Below are positions 42,173 through 50,669 of a DNA stretch of 63,520 bases, piece after piece (within the stretch, counting starts at the first letter, position 1; every line of letters begins with the position of its first letter). Location of the stretch: contig JBMOQW010000020.1 in NCBI GenBank assembly GCA_049322515.1, positions 1-63,520 on the forward strand. The letters run 5' to 3'. Below the pieces are notes generated by a model that saw nothing but the letters and a program-made list of their open reading frames with translations, was not told the origin of the DNA and ran no database searches. Position numbers and translations under genes: made by a program. Source of the DNA: Parasulfuritortus sp049322515. GTDB taxonomy: Bacteria > Pseudomonadota > Gammaproteobacteria > Burkholderiales > Thiobacillaceae.

Positions 42173-43108
42173 TCAGCGCTTCGAATAGTCGAGCTTGGTT
42201 TGCATCCAGCCCATCATCAGGTCGAGGACGATGCCGACGCCGCCGATGATGGCGATGGCGACGATGATGGAAGAGACATTCAGGTTGTTCCATTCGTCCC
42301 ACAGCCAGAAGCCGATGCCGATGCCGCCGGTGAGCATCTCGGCCGCCACGATCACCATCCAGGCGATACCCAGGGACAGGCGCATGCCGGTGACCACGTA
42401 AGGCAGCGTGGCCGGGAACAGGATGCGCCGCACCAGCTCGACCTTGCCCAGCTTGAGCACGGCGGCCACGTTCATGTAGTCCTGCGGAATGGCCTTCACG
42501 CCGGTGGCGGTGTTGATGATCATGGGCCAGATGCAGGTGATGAAGATGACGAAGATGGCCGACGGGTCGACCGCCTTGAACAACAACAGGCCGATGGGTA
42601 GCCAGGCCAGGGGGGATACCGGCTTGAGGATCTGGATCAGTGGCGACAAGGCCATTTGCACGCTGCGGCTCATGCCCATGATGAAGCCGAGAGGAATGCC
42701 GACCAGGGCGGCCAGGCCGAAACCGGCGGCCACGCGAGACAGCGAGTTCAGCAACTGCCAGCCAATCCCCTGGTCGTTGGGACCGTTGTCATAGAAGGGG
42801 TCGGCCAGCACTTCCTGGGCGTGAGCCCAGGTCTCCGCCGGCGCCGGGAATTCCGGTGCGACATGGGTGTGGATGTAACTCCAGATACCGATCACCACCG
42901 CAAAGGTCAGCAGTGGCAGCAACAGGGTTTTGAGGATGACCGCCACGCGTTCGCGCCGGACCCGATCGGCCAGCAAGGGGGCGCGACGGGGCGGTTGTTC
43001 TGCAGCCGGGGTGATCTTGGTGACGGTCGGTTCCATGGCCTGTCCTTTGGCGACCGGTTCGGCTGTTCCGCCCGGTACGACGGTGAGTTGGATGGCTTGT
43101 GCGTGCAT
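42173..43108 (-). CDS. nrtB: Nitrate ABC transporter permease NrtB
   Basis: 311 residues with about six membrane helices after an unusually long, Pro-rich cytoplasmic N-terminus (about 55 residues). The permease EAA-type loop is around YMNVAAVLKLGKVELVRRILFPATLPYVVTGMR (cytoplasmic loop near residue 210-242). Belongs to the NrtB/SsuC class. Lies between nrtA and nrtD on the same strand. Confidence 0.92.
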   Translation of the reverse strand: MHAQAIQLTVVPGGTAEPVAKGQAMEPTVTKITPAAEQPPRRAPLLADRVRRERVAVILKTLLLPLLTFAVVIGIWSYIHTHVAPEFPAPAETWAHAQEVLADPFYDNGPNDQGIGWQLLNSLSRVAAGFGLAALVGIPLGFIMGMSRSVQMALSPLIQILKPVSPLAWLPIGLLLFKAVDPSAIFVIFITCIWPMIINTATGVKAIPQDYMNVAAVLKLGKVELVRRILFPATLPYVVTGMRLSLGIAWMVIVAAEMLTGGIGIGFWLWDEWNNLNVSSIIVAIAIIGGVGIVLDLMMGWMQTKLDYSKR

Positions 43109-43157
43109 GTCTTGCTCCTTTTTCTGCCCCCTCGCCGAATGCGAGGCGGAAACTGGC

Positions 43158-44582
43158 TCACTTGTTAAGCTTTGCCAGGGCCTTCATGTCCACTTTCAGG
43201 TGGGCTACCTTGAAGCCCTTGAGGTAGTCGAGGGGTCTGGCGGGATCAAACTTCATGCCATCGAAGAACAGATCGGGGCCCATCGGAATCGGCGCAGTGG
43301 CCTGTTTCAGGGTCCAGTTGCTCCTGTTCACCCCCTCCGGCTTCCAGTCGATGGTGGGTGCGGCCACCCCGACTTCCTTGGCGGCCTGCCGGTAGAGGTC
43401 GGGCAAATAAATGCCGGAGGCTGTTTTCCGGATATCGACGGGTTTTTCCAGTTGTCCCCAGCGGTACATCTGGGTGATGAACCAGGCGGCATGGGAACGC
43501 CAGGGGAAGTTGGCGGCGTAGCGGTGGAAGACGTTGAAATCCGGCAGGCTGACCAGCTTTTCCTCCTTGCTGTAGCGCCAGGTACCGGTCATCGAGTTGT
43601 CCACCACCCCAGTGGGGGCATTGACATAGGATTTTGCGGAGATGATGCGTACCACTTCCTTGCGGTTTTCCGGCTTGTCCGCCCAGGCGGCCGCCTCGAT
43701 GAGTGCGCGGACGGCGGCCCGGTGCGTGTTCGGGTATTTGTCGGCCCATTCCCGGTTGACCCCGAACACCTTCTCCGGATTGTTGTTCCAGATCTCGTAG
43801 TTGGTGATGATGGACTTGCCGATGCCCATCTCCACCGCACGCTGGTTCCAGGGCTCGCCGACGCAGTAGCCGACGATGTTCCTCGATTGCAGGTTGGCGA
43901 CCATCTGCGGCGGCGGGATGACGATGAGACGCACGTCCTGGTCCGGATCGATGCCGGCCGAGGCCATCCAGTAGCGCAGTTCGTAGTTGTGGGTGGAAAC
44001 CGGGAACACCATCGCGAAGGTCATCGGCTCTTTGCCGGCGGCTTTGTCGGCGTCGATCACTTTCTTCAAGGCGCGGGCCGAAGTCGGGCGTGATTTCATG
44101 GCTTCCGGATCGGCCGCCACCATGCGTTCGTAGAGTTCGTTGGAGACGGTGATGCCATTGCCGTTCAGATCCAGGCTGAATGCGGTCACGGTCTCCTTGG
44201 GGGTGGCCCCGATGCCCAGCGTGGCGGCGATCGGCATGCCGGCCAGCATATGGGCGCCGTCGAGGGCGCCGATGGCCACCTTGTCGCGAATGTTGGCCCA
44301 CGAGGCTTCCTTCGAAATCGTCACATCCAGGCCCTGTTGCTTGAAGAAGCCTTTCTCGTAGGCGACCACGATGGGGGCGCAATCCGTGAGCGGGATGATG
44401 CCGAAGGTCAGCGCCGTTTTTTCCAGGCCCGTGGAACCGGCGGCCCAGGCGGCGTTGCGAACCCCGGGCGGGACCATGGACATGAGGGCAGCGGCGGCGG
44501 ACATGGCGGTGGCTTTCTTCAGGAAATCGCGTTTGCTTTCGTCAGGGGTAGCCTGGGCATCGGTCGCGGGGGTCGGTTTCAT
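43158..44582 (-). CDS. nrtA: Nitrate-binding protein NrtA
   Basis: 474 residues from ATG 44582. The N-terminus is a twin-arginine-like/secretory signal (ESKRDFLKKATAMSAAAALM). The mature part matches nitrate-binding NrtA/NasF: LTFGIIPLTDCAPIVVAYEKGFF, DGAHMLAGMPIAATLG, NIVGYCVGEPWNQRAVEMGIG and AANFPWRSHAAWFITQMYRWG. It captures nitrate for NrtBD. Its leader carries a NasT-type antitermination switch and a sigma-54 promoter. Confidence 0.93.
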   Translation of the reverse strand: MKPTPATDAQATPDESKRDFLKKATAMSAAAALMSMVPPGVRNAAWAAGSTGLEKTALTFGIIPLTDCAPIVVAYEKGFFKQQGLDVTISKEASWANIRDKVAIGALDGAHMLAGMPIAATLGIGATPKETVTAFSLDLNGNGITVSNELYERMVAADPEAMKSRPTSARALKKVIDADKAAGKEPMTFAMVFPVSTHNYELRYWMASAGIDPDQDVRLIVIPPPQMVANLQSRNIVGYCVGEPWNQRAVEMGIGKSIITNYEIWNNNPEKVFGVNREWADKYPNTHRAAVRALIEAAAWADKPENRKEVVRIISAKSYVNAPTGVVDNSMTGTWRYSKEEKLVSLPDFNVFHRYAANFPWRSHAAWFITQMYRWGQLEKPVDIRKTASGIYLPDLYRQAAKEVGVAAPTIDWKPEGVNRSNWTLKQATAPIPMGPDLFFDGMKFDPARPLDYLKGFKVAHLKVDMKALAKLNK

Positions 44583-44594
44583 GGCGAAGACTCC

Positions 44595-44640
44595 AAAATA
44601 AAAAACGGCGACCAAACCTCGGGGGAGGTGGGACGCCGTT
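44595..44640 (-). terminator. Leader terminator (attenuator) upstream of nrtA
   Basis: On the minus strand AACGGCG...ACCTC, a C-rich loop, GAGGT...CGCCGTT form a long interrupted stem (44640-44604) followed by a T-rich run (TTTTTTATTTT). It lies 12 bases before the nrtA start, so it acts as an attenuator. The 5' arm includes the loop and 3' arm of the hexaloop hairpin at 44631-44644, making the structures mutually exclusive. Confidence 0.88.
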
Positions 44641-44644
44641 GTCC
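44631..44644 (-). promoter_or_regulatory. Second ANTAR hexaloop hairpin in nrtA leader
   Basis: Minus-strand GGAC AACGGC GTCC has a 4-bp stem and the loop AACGGC (A1, G4), identical in loop to the nirB hairpin. It overlaps the terminator and is the likely antiterminator element. Confidence 0.7.
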
Positions 44645-44671
44645 AAGTGACTGCGGGGAAGGAGAGCATGG

Positions 44672-44691
44672 CCGAAGCGCCTTTGCCTCGG
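44672..44691 (-). promoter_or_regulatory. First ANTAR hexaloop hairpin in nrtA leader
   Basis: Minus-strand CCGAGGC AAAGGC GCTTCGG forms a 7-bp stem with one G-U pair and a six-base loop with A1 and G4. Together with the hairpin at 44631-44644, 27 bases downstream, it gives the tandem two-hairpin layout recognised by ANTAR proteins such as NasT. Confidence 0.75.
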
Positions 44692-44705
44692 TCATGGCAT
44701 GTTTA

Positions 44706-44721
44706 GCAAGGGGCATGCCAA
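44706..44721 (-). promoter_or_regulatory. Sigma-54 promoter of nrtABD-nasA
   Basis: Minus-strand TGGCATGCCCCTTGCT has the -24 GG and -12 GC ten bases apart and is followed by the same TTGCTAAAC as in the nirB promoter. Transcription would begin near 44695, just ahead of the first hexaloop hairpin. Confidence 0.82.
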
Positions 44722-44773
44722 TCGCTTGAATCCAGTCGTGACCAGGTTTTTCGCCCGATGCCGGAGCCTGGGC

Positions 44774-44809
44774 GGTGCAATGGCGCTCCGAGATGGGGCG
44801 CCGTGCACC
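44774..44809. promoter_or_regulatory. Inverted repeat, candidate NtrC enhancer upstream of nrtA
   Basis: GGTGCA (44774) and TGCACC (44804-44809) with GGCGC and GCGCC inside form an imperfect inverted repeat 53-88 bases upstream of the sigma-54 promoter. The half-sites resemble NtrC sites, although the centre spacing is longer than the canonical 17-bp site. It could equally serve chrB, which starts at 44878. Confidence 0.4.
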
Positions 44810-44877
44810 AGAATCAGGACAGACCCCGGTGCGTTGGGCTGGTGTGCGTCCAGGAATGTTGTTATAAATATTACATC

Positions 44878-45801
44878 ATGTATTGGTCATTACTGATTCT
44901 TACCCTGCCGACCGAAAATGCCACCGCGCGCATGCGGGCCTGGCGCGCCCTCAAGGCCTGCGGCGCGGCGGCGCCCCGCGATGGCGTCTACCTGTTGCCG
45001 GCGGGGGAGGCCGCACGCACCGCGTTGTCGGCGGTGGCCGGGGCGGTCCAAAGCTCGGGTGGCCAGGCCTGGCTGCTGGACGCTTCGGGCGGCGATTTTC
45101 GCGGCCTGTTCGATCGCGCCGGCGACTACAAACGCGTGGCCGATGACCTGGCCGTGTGCCGGCAGGATCTGGATCGGGTGGCGCCGGTCGATCTCGCCCG
45201 CCTGGCGCGCAAGTTGCGCAAGCAGTTCGACGCGATCGCGGCGACCGATTTCTTTCCCGGGCCGGCCCAGGCCCAGGCTTCGGCCTTGCTCGATGAGTTT
45301 GATGCCGCGTTGCAGACCCGGATGTCGCCCGACGAACCGCGAGCCGCCGCCACGGCGATCACGCTGCGCGATCCCGCCGACTATCGCGGCCGGCTCTGGG
45401 CGACCCGCAAGCGGCCGTGGATCGATCGCCTGGCCTCGGCCTGGCTGATCCGCCGCTTCATCGACCCGGAGGCCCGCTTCCGCTGGCTGGGCCAACCCGC
45501 CGAGTGTCCGAAGCAGGCTTTGGGATTTGATTTCGACGGCGCCGAATTCAGCCATGTCGGGGAACGGGTCACCTTCGAGACCCTGCTGGCCAGTTTCGGC
45601 CTGGAAGCCGATCCCGGGCTCATGCGGCTGGCCCGGATCGTCCACTTCCTCGATGTTGGGGGCTTGCCGGCCCCCGAAGCGGCGGGCCTGGAAACCCTGC
45701 TGGCCGGCATGCGCGCCCGCATCGCCGATGATGACGCACTCCTGGAGGCGGCTTCGGGCGCCTTCGACTTTGTTTACGCTTCGTTCAAGGACAGCCCATG
45801 A
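44878..45801 (+). CDS. chrB: ChrB, chromate resistance regulator/sensor
   Basis: 307 residues from ATG 44878; the frame is open upstream but without a credible start. The N-terminal domain (YWSLLILTLPTENATARMRAWRAL, GVYLLP) and the C-terminal ChrB domain (RKRPWIDRLASAWLIRRFIDPEA) are diagnostic. ChrB is thought to act as a chromate-responsive regulator of chrA. No ribosome site is visible before the ATG, and an AT-rich TATAAATAT sits directly upstream, so a very short leader is possible. Its stop overlaps the chrA start by four bases. Confidence 0.9.
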   Translation: MYWSLLILTLPTENATARMRAWRALKACGAAAPRDGVYLLPAGEAARTALSAVAGAVQSSGGQAWLLDASGGDFRGLFDRAGDYKRVADDLAVCRQDLDRVAPVDLARLARKLRKQFDAIAATDFFPGPAQAQASALLDEFDAALQTRMSPDEPRAAATAITLRDPADYRGRLWATRKRPWIDRLASAWLIRRFIDPEARFRWLGQPAECPKQALGFDFDGAEFSHVGERVTFETLLASFGLEADPGLMRLARIVHFLDVGGLPAPEAAGLETLLAGMRARIADDDALLEAASGAFDFVYASFKDSP

Positions 45802-47129
45802 CTGAATCGACCCGTCCCGAGCCGCCTACCCTGGCGCAGGCCTTTCCCTACTGGTTGAAACTCGGCTTCATCAGCTTCGGCGGCCCGGCCGGTCAGATCG
45901 CCATGATGCACCAGGAACTGGTCGAGAAACGGCGCTGGATCAGCGAGCATCGTTTCCTGCACGCGCTCAACTACTGCATGCTGCTGCCCGGGCCGGAGGC
46001 GATCCAGCTCGCCATCTACATCGCCTGGCTGATGCACGGCGTGCTCGGCGCGGTGATGGCGGGCGTGCTGTTCTTCCTGCCCGCGTTCGCGTTGCTGTCG
46101 GGGTTGGCGGCGGTCTACCTGTCCTTTGGCGACGTGCCGCTGGTGCAGGGCATCTTCTACGGCATCAAGCCGGCGGTGGTCGCGGTGGTCCTGTTCGCGG
46201 CCTGGCGCATCGGCGCCAAGGCGCTCAAGAACGAACTGCTTTACGCCATCGCGGCGCTGTCCTTCGTCGGCATCTTCTTCTTCAAGATCGGTTTTCCCTG
46301 GATCGTGCTCGCCGCCGCCCTCATCGGCGTGGTCGGCGGCAAGCTGGCGCCGGCCAAATTCAAGAGTGGCGGCGGTCATGGCGCCTCGAACAAGCAGTAC
46401 GGACCGGCGCTGATCGACGACGACACGCCGCCACCACCGCATGCTTCGTTTTCCTGGGCCAAGCTGGTCGCCAAGGTGGTGTTCTTTGTGCTGATCTGGG
46501 CGGCGGCCATGCTCGCCGTCGCTGGCAACGACACCCTGGTGGCCATGGGCGACTTCTTCACCAAGGCGGCTTTCCTCACCATCGGCGGCGCCTACGCCGT
46601 GCTGCCCTATGTCTACCAGGGCGCGGTCGAGCAGCACGGCTGGCTGACCGGTCTGCAGATGATGGACGGCCTGGCCCTGGGCGAGAGCACGCCCGGCCCG
46701 CTGATCATGATCGTGACCTGGATCGGCTACCTGGGCGGCGTCGCCAAGGAGGCTGCGGCCAACCCCGTCGCGGCGGGTATCGCCGGTGCCACGGTGGCCA
46801 CCTTCTTCACCTTCCTGCCGTCCTTCCTGTTCATCCTGGTCGGCGGCCCGCTGGTGGAATCGACGCGCGGCGACCTCAAGTTCACCGCGCCGCTCACCGC
46901 CATCACCGCCGCCGTGGTCGGCGTCATCCTCAACCTGGCGGTGTTCTTCGCCTGGCATACCTTCTGGCCGCAAGGCAGCGAGGCGGAACCGTTCGCCGGT
47001 TCGTTCGAAGGCTTGCAGGTCGCGGTCGCCATCGCCGCCTTCGTCGCCCTGTGGAAGTACAAGGCCGACATCATGAAGGTCATCGGCGCCTGCGCGCTGG
47101 TCGGCCTCGCCTATACCCTGATCCTTTGA
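45798..47129 (+). CDS. chrA: ChrA, chromate efflux transporter
   Basis: 443 residues of the long (two-domain) CHR family. Each half has the CHR start motif: WLKLGFISFGGPAGQIAMMHQELVEKRRW with LLPGPEAIQLAIYIAW near residues 20-75, and FFTKAAFLTIGGAYAVLPYV with LGESTPGPLIMIVTWIGYLGG near 250-320. About ten to twelve membrane helices. It exports chromate from the cytoplasm; translationally coupled to chrB. Confidence 0.94.
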   Translation: MTESTRPEPPTLAQAFPYWLKLGFISFGGPAGQIAMMHQELVEKRRWISEHRFLHALNYCMLLPGPEAIQLAIYIAWLMHGVLGAVMAGVLFFLPAFALLSGLAAVYLSFGDVPLVQGIFYGIKPAVVAVVLFAAWRIGAKALKNELLYAIAALSFVGIFFFKIGFPWIVLAAALIGVVGGKLAPAKFKSGGGHGASNKQYGPALIDDDTPPPPHASFSWAKLVAKVVFFVLIWAAAMLAVAGNDTLVAMGDFFTKAAFLTIGGAYAVLPYVYQGAVEQHGWLTGLQMMDGLALGESTPGPLIMIVTWIGYLGGVAKEAAANPVAAGIAGATVATFFTFLPSFLFILVGGPLVESTRGDLKFTAPLTAITAAVVGVILNLAVFFAWHTFWPQGSEAEPFAGSFEGLQVAVAIAAFVALWKYKADIMKVIGACALVGLAYTLIL

Positions 47130-47131
47130 GG

Positions 47132-47165
47132 GGTCGTTCGGGACAAGGTCTCGTCCCGAACGACC
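47132..47165 (+). terminator. Hairpin after chrA
   Basis: GGTCGTTCGGGAC and GTCCCGAACGACC form a perfect 13-bp stem with an 8-base loop, starting just after the chrA stop. No T-run follows, so it may end transcription weakly, protect the 3' end, or act with Rho. Confidence 0.7.
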
Positions 47166-47690
47166 ATCGCTGGCGACAACCCTGAGCCCGATGTCGCTGG
47201 CTGCGGGGCCTTGCGAATTTGACCTGAATTCTGAGCCTGGATCGGGTGGGGTCTGGTCGAGCCATAGATCGGACCATGCTTGCGCTGACCCGCTTGAAGT
47301 GGTTGGCCCGCGTAGTCTGCTACAAATGGGCAAGCGGGAGCGTGGCGCAGTCCGTCCTACTCCGCAGGCGCCACGCCTCTTGGCCAATATCACGGGCCGC
47401 TTGCGCAATGTCCATGCTGTCGATACTTGGTTTGCCACCTGCATACAATCGATTTCGTGAAGCCTGCTCGAACGGCACACGCTTGGGCATTCGTGAGGCT
47501 GGTTGAGCCTTGCGGATTGGCGCAAACTCATTGCTTGGAGAAGCACGAGGGGCGCGGGTATGGATGAATACGGGGCAGGTCGGCCAGTGTTTCCTTCTTG
47601 GTGCCGCGGTTTCGACCCACGCATGGCGTCCGAGCTGGACAGTCCCGCATGCCGGCGTAGTATTCCTAGGCGATGACTTCAGGATCGAGT
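47166..47690. other. Gene-free stretch between chrA and the TfoX-like gene
   Basis: About 525 bases of mixed composition, lower GC than either neighbour. I see only short open frames with no recognisable protein, and no repeat or hairpin of note after the chrA terminator. It may be decayed coding sequence. The promoter for the TfoX-like gene probably lies near its right end. Confidence 0.4.
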
Positions 47691-48020
47691 ATGGCGACCT
47701 CCCAAGACACGATGGACTTCCTGCTCGACCAGCTTTCGGGTTTGGCTCAGGTCAGCGCGAAAAAAATGTTTGGCGAGTATTGCCTCTACGTCGCCGGCAA
47801 ACCCGTGGCCTTGGTCTGCGACGGCCAGTTGTATCTCAAACCCACCCAGGCCGGCCGTGATCGGGTTCGGCAAGTCCTCGAAGCTGCCCCTTACCCGGGT
47901 GCGAAACCCCATCTGCGCATCCCTGCAGACCTTTGGGAGGACCGGGATTGGCTCTGTCAGCTGGTTCAAGCCACCGACCAGGCGCTGCCCTTGGCCAAGC
48001 CCGGAAAGAAGCCAGCCTAA
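47691..48020 (+). CDS. TfoX/Sxy N-terminal domain protein
   Basis: 109 residues from ATG 47691; an in-frame ATG is at 47673. MDFLLDQLSGLAQVSAKKMFGEYCLYVAGKPVALVCDGQLYLK and PGAKPHLRIP match the N-terminal domain of TfoX/Sxy. The C-terminal helical domain of full-length competence regulators is absent, as in many small proteins of this family whose role is unknown. Confidence 0.8.
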   Translation: MATSQDTMDFLLDQLSGLAQVSAKKMFGEYCLYVAGKPVALVCDGQLYLKPTQAGRDRVRQVLEAAPYPGAKPHLRIPADLWEDRDWLCQLVQATDQALPLAKPGKKPA

Positions 48021-48085
48021 TGTGGCGTTGCATGCTTGACGCTGCTGGGCGCGGTGCGCTTCATCGACCTCCAAGGGGGATACGC

Positions 48086-48667
48086 ATGCTTCGTGATGGC
48101 CTTGTCCTGATCAGCCTCCTCGCGGTCCTTGGCGATGCCGCAGCGGAGGATTTCGCGAAATCGCTGGTGGCCGCCGCGCGCGCTCGGACGCTCATGCCGG
48201 AGGCCTATGATGGGTCGTACCGCACGATGGCTTACCCCATGGGCGATGTGCCTGACGATCGCGGGGTCTGCACTGACGTGGTCATTCGAGCCTATCGCAA
48301 GGTCAACCTTGATCTGCAAGTCCTGGTCCACGAAGACATGCGCAAGCACTTCGCCCACTACCCCAAGCTGTGGGGTTTGACCCGGCCGGATCGCAACATC
48401 GATCATCGCAGGGTGCCCAATCTGCAAACCTTCCTGCAACGTGCCGGGGCCTCGCTGCCGATTTCACGCGAGGCCCAAGACTATCGGGCGGGGGATCTCG
48501 TCACCTGGATGCTGCCAGGTCATCTTCCGCATATCGGCCTGGTGTCGGATCGCCAGGCGCCCGGGCGGTCGTGGCCCCTGATCATTCACAATATCGGCGC
48601 CGGAACCACTGAAGAGGACATCCTCTTCAAGTTTCCCATCACCGGGCACTACCGGTTCATCCGGTGA
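48086..48667 (+). CDS. DUF1287 secreted protein
   Basis: 193 residues from ATG 48086 after AAGGGGGA. The signal peptide ends AAA. DGSYRTMAYPMGDVPDDRGVCTDVVIRAYRKVNLDLQ, HRRVPNLQTFLQRAG, GDLVTWMLPGHLPHIGLVS and IHNIGAG match DUF1287, an NlpC/P60-like fold with a Cys (GVCTD) and His (LPHIG) that could be catalytic. The family probably acts on the cell wall, but no substrate is established. Confidence 0.85.
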   Translation: MLRDGLVLISLLAVLGDAAAEDFAKSLVAAARARTLMPEAYDGSYRTMAYPMGDVPDDRGVCTDVVIRAYRKVNLDLQVLVHEDMRKHFAHYPKLWGLTRPDRNIDHRRVPNLQTFLQRAGASLPISREAQDYRAGDLVTWMLPGHLPHIGLVSDRQAPGRSWPLIIHNIGAGTTEEDILFKFPITGHYRFIR

Positions 48668-48692
48668 GCGCCATGCCTGATGGCACCCAGCC

Positions 48693-49538
48693 TCAGCTGC
48701 CCCAGCGATTCGCCTCCATCTGGCGTTTCAGTTCCCGTTCTTCCTCTTCGATAGTCGCGGCGGTGCTGTCGATGACGCACTCGGGGGCGGCAACGGGCTC
48801 TCCCGGGGGGCTCGGGGTCGGCGCCGGCGGGGCTGCCGGCGGCACGCCACCGACCCAGGCGTAGGGATTCTTGAACGCCGGCGGATCGGGCAGGCAATCC
48901 AGCGTGTAGCTGGGTGGCCAGCCGGTCTCGTAGGGCAGGAAGGCAATGGTCTGCTCGAAAATCAGCGGCTTGCCGGTCGGTGTCGGCGGTGTCGGCGGCA
49001 GCGTGCGGATGGCCTGCCAGGCGAGTTCCGAGGCTTTGGCGGAGGTGGACCAGAGTTCTTCGACCTTGGCAATCTTGCCGTCCGGGGCGATCTCGATGCG
49101 GAAGCGTACCTGGCCCTGGTCCGGGCCTTCCACCGCCGTGCCCATCTGGCTGCGCACCAGTTGGCCCCAGTGGTGGCGGTAGCGCTTGCTGTTCTTGAGC
49201 GTGTAGGTGGACGCGAGCTGCCATTCCTCGGCGGAGGGCGCCGGCGGCGCCGCCAGGGCGGCGGGGGGTTTCTGCGGAGCGGGCGCCGGTTCGGCGGCGT
49301 CATTGACCGGCGGGGGTTTGCGCCGGGTCTTGAGGACGATTTCCGGCACCGGGGGCGGTGGGGGCAGTTCGACCAGCCGGACGTCGATGGGGGGCGGTTT
49401 GTCGGGCGATGGCTCGGCGTCCGACAGGAGCGCGGCGCCGGTCCAGAGTCCCGCGAGGAGGAGGCTGACTGCGCCGGGCAGCGTCCAGGGCAGGCGCCGC
49501 CAGGGGCTGTCCAGGCGCCAGTCGAAGTCAGTCGCCAC
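48693..49538 (-). CDS. tonB: TonB-family protein
   Basis: 281 residues from GTG 49538, which precedes the exbD stop by a few bases; another GTG at 49577 is possible. One membrane helix at about 19-38, a Pro-rich periplasmic spacer with PPPPPVPEIV and KPPPVND, then a TonB-type C-terminal domain (GQVRFRIEIAPDGKIAKVEELWSTSAKASELAWQAIRTLP). The C-terminal 80 residues are a Pro-rich extension unusual for TonB. It transduces energy from ExbBD to outer-membrane receptors. Confidence 0.8.
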   Translation of the reverse strand: MATDFDWRLDSPWRRLPWTLPGAVSLLLAGLWTGAALLSDAEPSPDKPPPIDVRLVELPPPPPVPEIVLKTRRKPPPVNDAAEPAPAPQKPPAALAAPPAPSAEEWQLASTYTLKNSKRYRHHWGQLVRSQMGTAVEGPDQGQVRFRIEIAPDGKIAKVEELWSTSAKASELAWQAIRTLPPTPPTPTGKPLIFEQTIAFLPYETGWPPSYTLDCLPDPPAFKNPYAWVGGVPPAAPPAPTPSPPGEPVAAPECVIDSTAATIEEEERELKRQMEANRWGS

Positions 49539-49932
49539 GCTGGACGGCGATGAGGAAGTGTTGGGCCCCGCCCTCACGTGCCCGCAGCATGGCCTGGACG
49601 ATGACGCCGTTGGGTGCCGCGTCGTCGGCGGCCACGATGACGCTGGGGTCGGCGGGGTCGAGCCGGGCTTTCAGGCGGGCGGCCAGGGTGTCCAGGGTGA
49701 TCGGGGCCTGGTCGAGGAACAGTTGGCCATCCGGGGTCACCGTCAGGGTCGCGGGGGGCTGCTTCTGCACCGGCTCGGCCGTGCCCTGGGGCAGGGCGAC
49801 CTTGACCGCGTCGAGTGGCTGCAAGGTCAGCGAGGCCAGCATGAAGGTGGCGAGCAGGAAGAACATCACGTCGATCATCGGAATGATCTCGATGCGGCCC
49901 CGTTTGGGTTGGCGCAACCTGCGCAGCTTCAC
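49528..49932 (-). CDS. exbD: ExbD/TolR-family proton-channel subunit
   Basis: 134 residues from GTG 49932 overlapping the exbB stop (GTGA). The single N-terminal membrane helix carries the conserved Asp in IEIIPMIDVMFFLLATFML near residue 19; the periplasmic part has the usual ExbD form (VTPDGQLFLDQAPITLDTLAARLKA). Part of an ExbB-ExbD-TonB energy-coupling unit. Confidence 0.9.
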   Translation of the reverse strand: MKLRRLRQPKRGRIEIIPMIDVMFFLLATFMLASLTLQPLDAVKVALPQGTAEPVQKQPPATLTVTPDGQLFLDQAPITLDTLAARLKARLDPADPSVIVAADDAAPNGVIVQAMLRAREGGAQHFLIAVQRGD

Positions 49933-50585
49933 GGCGCGCTCCGGTCCGGCTCGGCGTCCAGGCGGATGTGGTCCAGCAGCCGGGTGCCCAGGCGTTCCAT
50001 CTCGTCCAGGGTCTGGGCCTGCAAGCGGGTCAGGTAGTTGAAGCCGAACAGGGCGATGAGGGCGATGAGCAGGCCGATCGCCGTGGCGATCAGGGCCTCG
50101 GCCACGCCGGCGGTGACGCCGCCGGGATTGACCAGGCCGTCCGGGCCGATCAGGCGGAACGACTGCATCATGCCGAAGATCGTGCCGAGCAGGCCGAGCA
50201 GGGGCGCGGCGGTGACCACCGTATCGAGCACCCACATGCCCCGGCCGAGCGCCTTCTCGATCTGCTGGGCCTCGTCACCGGCGCGCGATTCCACCCACCA
50301 GGCCGGTTTGCTGCGGTTGTCCATGATGACCCGGAAAAAACGGCCGAAGTAGTTGCGTGGCCCCAGGGCATCGAGTTGCCGGTCGAGATCTTCCCAGCGG
50401 AAGCCATAGGTTTCCACCAGTTGACGCAGCGGCTCGGGCAACCGGGCGTGGCGGCGGTAGACCAGGACCTTGTCCAGCATCACCACCAGGGCGGCCAGGG
50501 CCAGGGCGAGCAGGGGATAGATGATGAGGCCGCCGTGCTGCAACACCTCGATGAGGGCCTGCGGGTCGGTCATGTCGTTCTCCAT
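49929..50585 (-). CDS. exbB: ExbB/TolQ/MotA-family proton-channel subunit
   Basis: 218 residues with three membrane helices (about 15-37, 118-140, 160-185) and the family core TVVTAAPLLGLLGTIFGMMQSF and GVAEALIATAIGLLIALIALFGFNYL. It forms the proton channel with ExbD. It lies downstream of the rhodanese gene, separated by a pair of GC-rich palindromes. Confidence 0.9.
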   Translation of the reverse strand: MENDMTDPQALIEVLQHGGLIIYPLLALALAALVVMLDKVLVYRRHARLPEPLRQLVETYGFRWEDLDRQLDALGPRNYFGRFFRVIMDNRSKPAWWVESRAGDEAQQIEKALGRGMWVLDTVVTAAPLLGLLGTIFGMMQSFRLIGPDGLVNPGGVTAGVAEALIATAIGLLIALIALFGFNYLTRLQAQTLDEMERLGTRLLDHIRLDAEPDRSAP

Positions 50586-50606
50586 CGTGACGGAAAAATG
50601 CGGCCT

Positions 50607-50660
50607 CCCCGCGCTCGCGGGGATTCCGTCGAATGATTGTGGTGATCCCGCCGGCGCGGG
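50607..50660. repeat. Pair of REP-like GC-rich palindromes
   Basis: CCCCGCGCTCGCGGGG (50607-50622) and CCCGCCGGCGCGGG (50647-50660) stand 24 bases apart, flanked by ATTCCG and ATGCCGGAT, in the gap between the rhodanese and exbB genes. This resembles bacterial REP/BIME elements, normally dispersed in many genomic copies. Only one pair is seen in this window. Confidence 0.5.
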
Positions 50661-50669
50661 AATGCCGGA

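Noticed and set aside
47132..47165. Inverted repeat after chrA as an IS end or attachment site
   Set aside because: No target duplication or transposase nearby; position right after a stop fits a terminator-type hairpin.
47191..47506. Short open frames after chrA
   Set aside because: No ribosome site, no recognisable sequence, atypical composition; treated as gene-free.
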